A DNA stretch of 64,000 bases, from positions 1-64,000 of the forward strand of contig NZ_JAKVTW010000005.1 in assembly GCF_022489065.1 (NCBI RefSeq), in the 5' to 3' direction. The stretch is from Vreelandella neptunia (GTDB lineage Bacteria > Pseudomonadota > Gammaproteobacteria > Pseudomonadales > Halomonadaceae). Positions 62,612 through 64,000 of this stretch are shown one piece after another. A program made the position numbers and the translations under genes. How positions within the stretch are numbered: position 1 is the first letter of the stretch; every line of letters begins with the position of its first letter. A model generated the notes under the pieces. It was not told the origin of the DNA. It did no database searches and worked only from the letters and a program-made list of their open reading frames with translations.

Positions 62612-63987
62612 GCGGCCTCCTGCTTGGCGGCGAGCGCTTGATGAATGGCGTGAGCCGCCAGCTTGCCGTGCTGAACGGCTTGTACGGTGAGATCCTGGCC
62701 AGGTTTTACGCAGTCGCCACCGGCGTAAACACTGGGCAGTGACGTTTGGAACATCTCATTAACGTGAATACGTTCGCCGTCGCGAGCTAGCTCAGCGGCG
62801 GTGGCGTCGCGTAGGCTTTCGCCTTCGAAACCCTGGCCGATAGCGGTGAAAATGGCATCAGCGGCGATCTCAAAGGTTTCGCCAGTGGGCGTCAATCGGT
62901 CTGCTTGATCCGAGGTCTTGGCAAAACGCATACCCGCCACTCGGCCCTGTTCATCCAGCAGAATCTCGTCAGGCTGCGCCCAGGTGATCATGCGCACGCC
63001 GTTGGCCTTGGCAATCTCCTGTTCGTGGTCAGTGGCGGACATTGCCTCAACGCCGCGGCGGTAGACCAATGTGACTTCGGTAGCGCCCAGGCGGGCCATT
63101 TGGGTGGCCATATCGATCGCTGTATTGCCCGCACCAATTACGATGCAGCGTTTGGCCACAGTTAAACTACTCAGATCGTCGGACTGACGCAGGGTTTTGA
63201 TGTAATCCACGGCAGGCATCAGGCCTGGTGCGTCTTCCCCAGTGAGGCCCAAAATGCGGCTGGCGCCTAGCCCCAAGCCCAGAAACACGCTGTCATACTG
63301 CTGATGCAGGGTAGCAAGTTCGAGGTTATAGCCGAGGCGATGACCGTACTGAATGTCGATGCCACCGATCTCCAGTAGAAACTCCACCTCTTTATGGGCG
63401 AAATCATCGGTCATTTTGTAACGGGCGATGCCGTATTCGTTGAGCCCGCCGGGCTTTTGTTCGGCTTCAAAAATGGTTACCTGATAGCCCAACATGGCGA
63501 GGCGGTGGGCACAAGAGAGCCCCGCAGGGCCAGCGCCGACCACAGCAATATGGCGGCCAGTGCTGGCGGCGCGTTTAAAGGGATGGCCTTCAAACTGCAT
63601 ATGGTCGGTAGCATGGCGCTGGAGTAGGCCGATCAGCACCGGCTGGCACTCGGCATCGTGGTTGCGCACGCAGCTGCGTTCACAGAGGATTTCGGTGGGG
63701 CATACTCGGGCGCAGCTGCCGCCTAAAATATTGGCTTCCAGAATGGTTTCCGCCGCACCGTTAATATTGTTCTCACTGATTTGGCGAATAAAGCTAGGAA
63801 TATCAATATCGGACGGACAGGCCTCGACGCAGGGTGCGTCATAACAGTACAGGCAGCGTTGGCTTTCGATGATCGCTTGGCGATGGGTTAGCGGTGGGTG
63901 TAGATCGCTAAAGTTGCTTGTAAGCGTAGCTGGGTCGTAAGTACCGACCTCTTTTGCGCTGGGTAGATGGTTCAGTGGGCTAGTCAC
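62608..63987 (-). CDS. preT: NAD-dependent dihydropyrimidine dehydrogenase subunit PreT
   Basis: The protein is 459 residues, starting at GTG 63987 with GGAGG at the window edge. N-terminal Fe-S cysteines lie in CLYCYDAPCVEACPSDIDIP and GGSCARVCPTEILCERSC. An FAD fold (AVVGAGPAGLSCAHRLAMLG) and an NAD fold (VIGAGNTAIDMATQMARLGA) follow, as in the small subunit of glutamate synthase. It feeds NADH electrons to PreA. Dihydropyrimidinase is not in the window and may lie further right. Confidence 0.92.
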   Translation of the reverse strand: MTSPLNHLPSAKEVGTYDPATLTSNFSDLHPPLTHRQAIIESQRCLYCYDAPCVEACPSDIDIPSFIRQISENNINGAAETILEANILGGSCARVCPTEILCERSCVRNHDAECQPVLIGLLQRHATDHMQFEGHPFKRAASTGRHIAVVGAGPAGLSCAHRLAMLGYQVTIFEAEQKPGGLNEYGIARYKMTDDFAHKEVEFLLEIGGIDIQYGHRLGYNLELATLHQQYDSVFLGLGLGASRILGLTGEDAPGLMPAVDYIKTLRQSDDLSSLTVAKRCIVIGAGNTAIDMATQMARLGATEVTLVYRRGVEAMSATDHEQEIAKANGVRMITWAQPDEILLDEQGRVAGMRFAKTSDQADRLTPTGETFEIAADAIFTAIGQGFEGESLRDATAAELARDGERIHVNEMFQTSLPSVYAGGDCVKPGQDLTVQAVQHGKLAAHAIHQALAAKQEAA

Positions 63988-64000
63988 AGTAGAGCCTCCG

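Overview
The window looks like a chromosomal segment from a moderately GC-rich gammaproteobacterium. Gene content and protein style suggest Halomonadaceae (Halomonas-like); this is an inference, since there is no rRNA or other marker. No tRNA, rRNA or CRISPR array was seen. Most genes are ordinary metabolic or transport genes in tight operons, interrupted by a few small mobile or decayed patches.

Layout. 1-2.9 kb is an accessory patch: an IS3-type end, the remnant gene it abuts, a decayed copy of the photolyase 3' end, and a higB-higA toxin-antitoxin pair. 2.7-4.5 kb holds a small four-cysteine protein coupled to a photolyase gene. 4.5-6.2 kb encodes a small monooxygenase-fold protein and a CtaG/DUF2243 membrane pair. 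6.3-19.8 kb is the most coherent block: menA, menF-menD-menH, a dicarboxylate exchanger, then frdABCD-menB-menC-menE. Together these supply menaquinone, fumarate reductase and a fumarate/succinate carrier, and an Anr/FNR-like site lies upstream of frdA. It reads as a self-contained fumarate-respiration cassette.

19.8-24.9 kb encodes an N-carbamoyl amino acid hydrolase, an omega-amino acid:pyruvate transaminase, an acylating semialdehyde dehydrogenase and a RutR-like TetR regulator. This fits beta-alanine/pyrimidine catabolism. preT-preA (61.3-64 kb) and codB-codA (47.3-49.9 kb) supply other steps of the same reductive pyrimidine route. 24.9-26.5 kb is an AbiE toxin-antitoxin module, followed by a decayed copy of the regulator's 3' end. 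This repeats the pattern seen around higBA. 27.3-34.5 kb is an operon for import and hydrolysis of a guanidino or ureido compound, with a divergent LysR regulator.

34.5-39.7 kb is a TonB receptor plus siderophore ABC transporter. 40-49.9 kb holds single metabolic genes (class I aldolase, PhzF, DUF1127, MocR regulator, methyltransferase, Tag, phosphatidylcholine synthase, GNAT, YbaK) and codBA. 50.1-55.3 kb is a signalling stretch: a diguanylate cyclase, two orphan solute-binding proteins and a frameshifted chemoreceptor behind a sigma-28 promoter. 55.3-60.2 kb is a TetR-controlled RND efflux pump. 60.2-61.2 kb is an orphan siderophore-binding protein with a Fur-like site.
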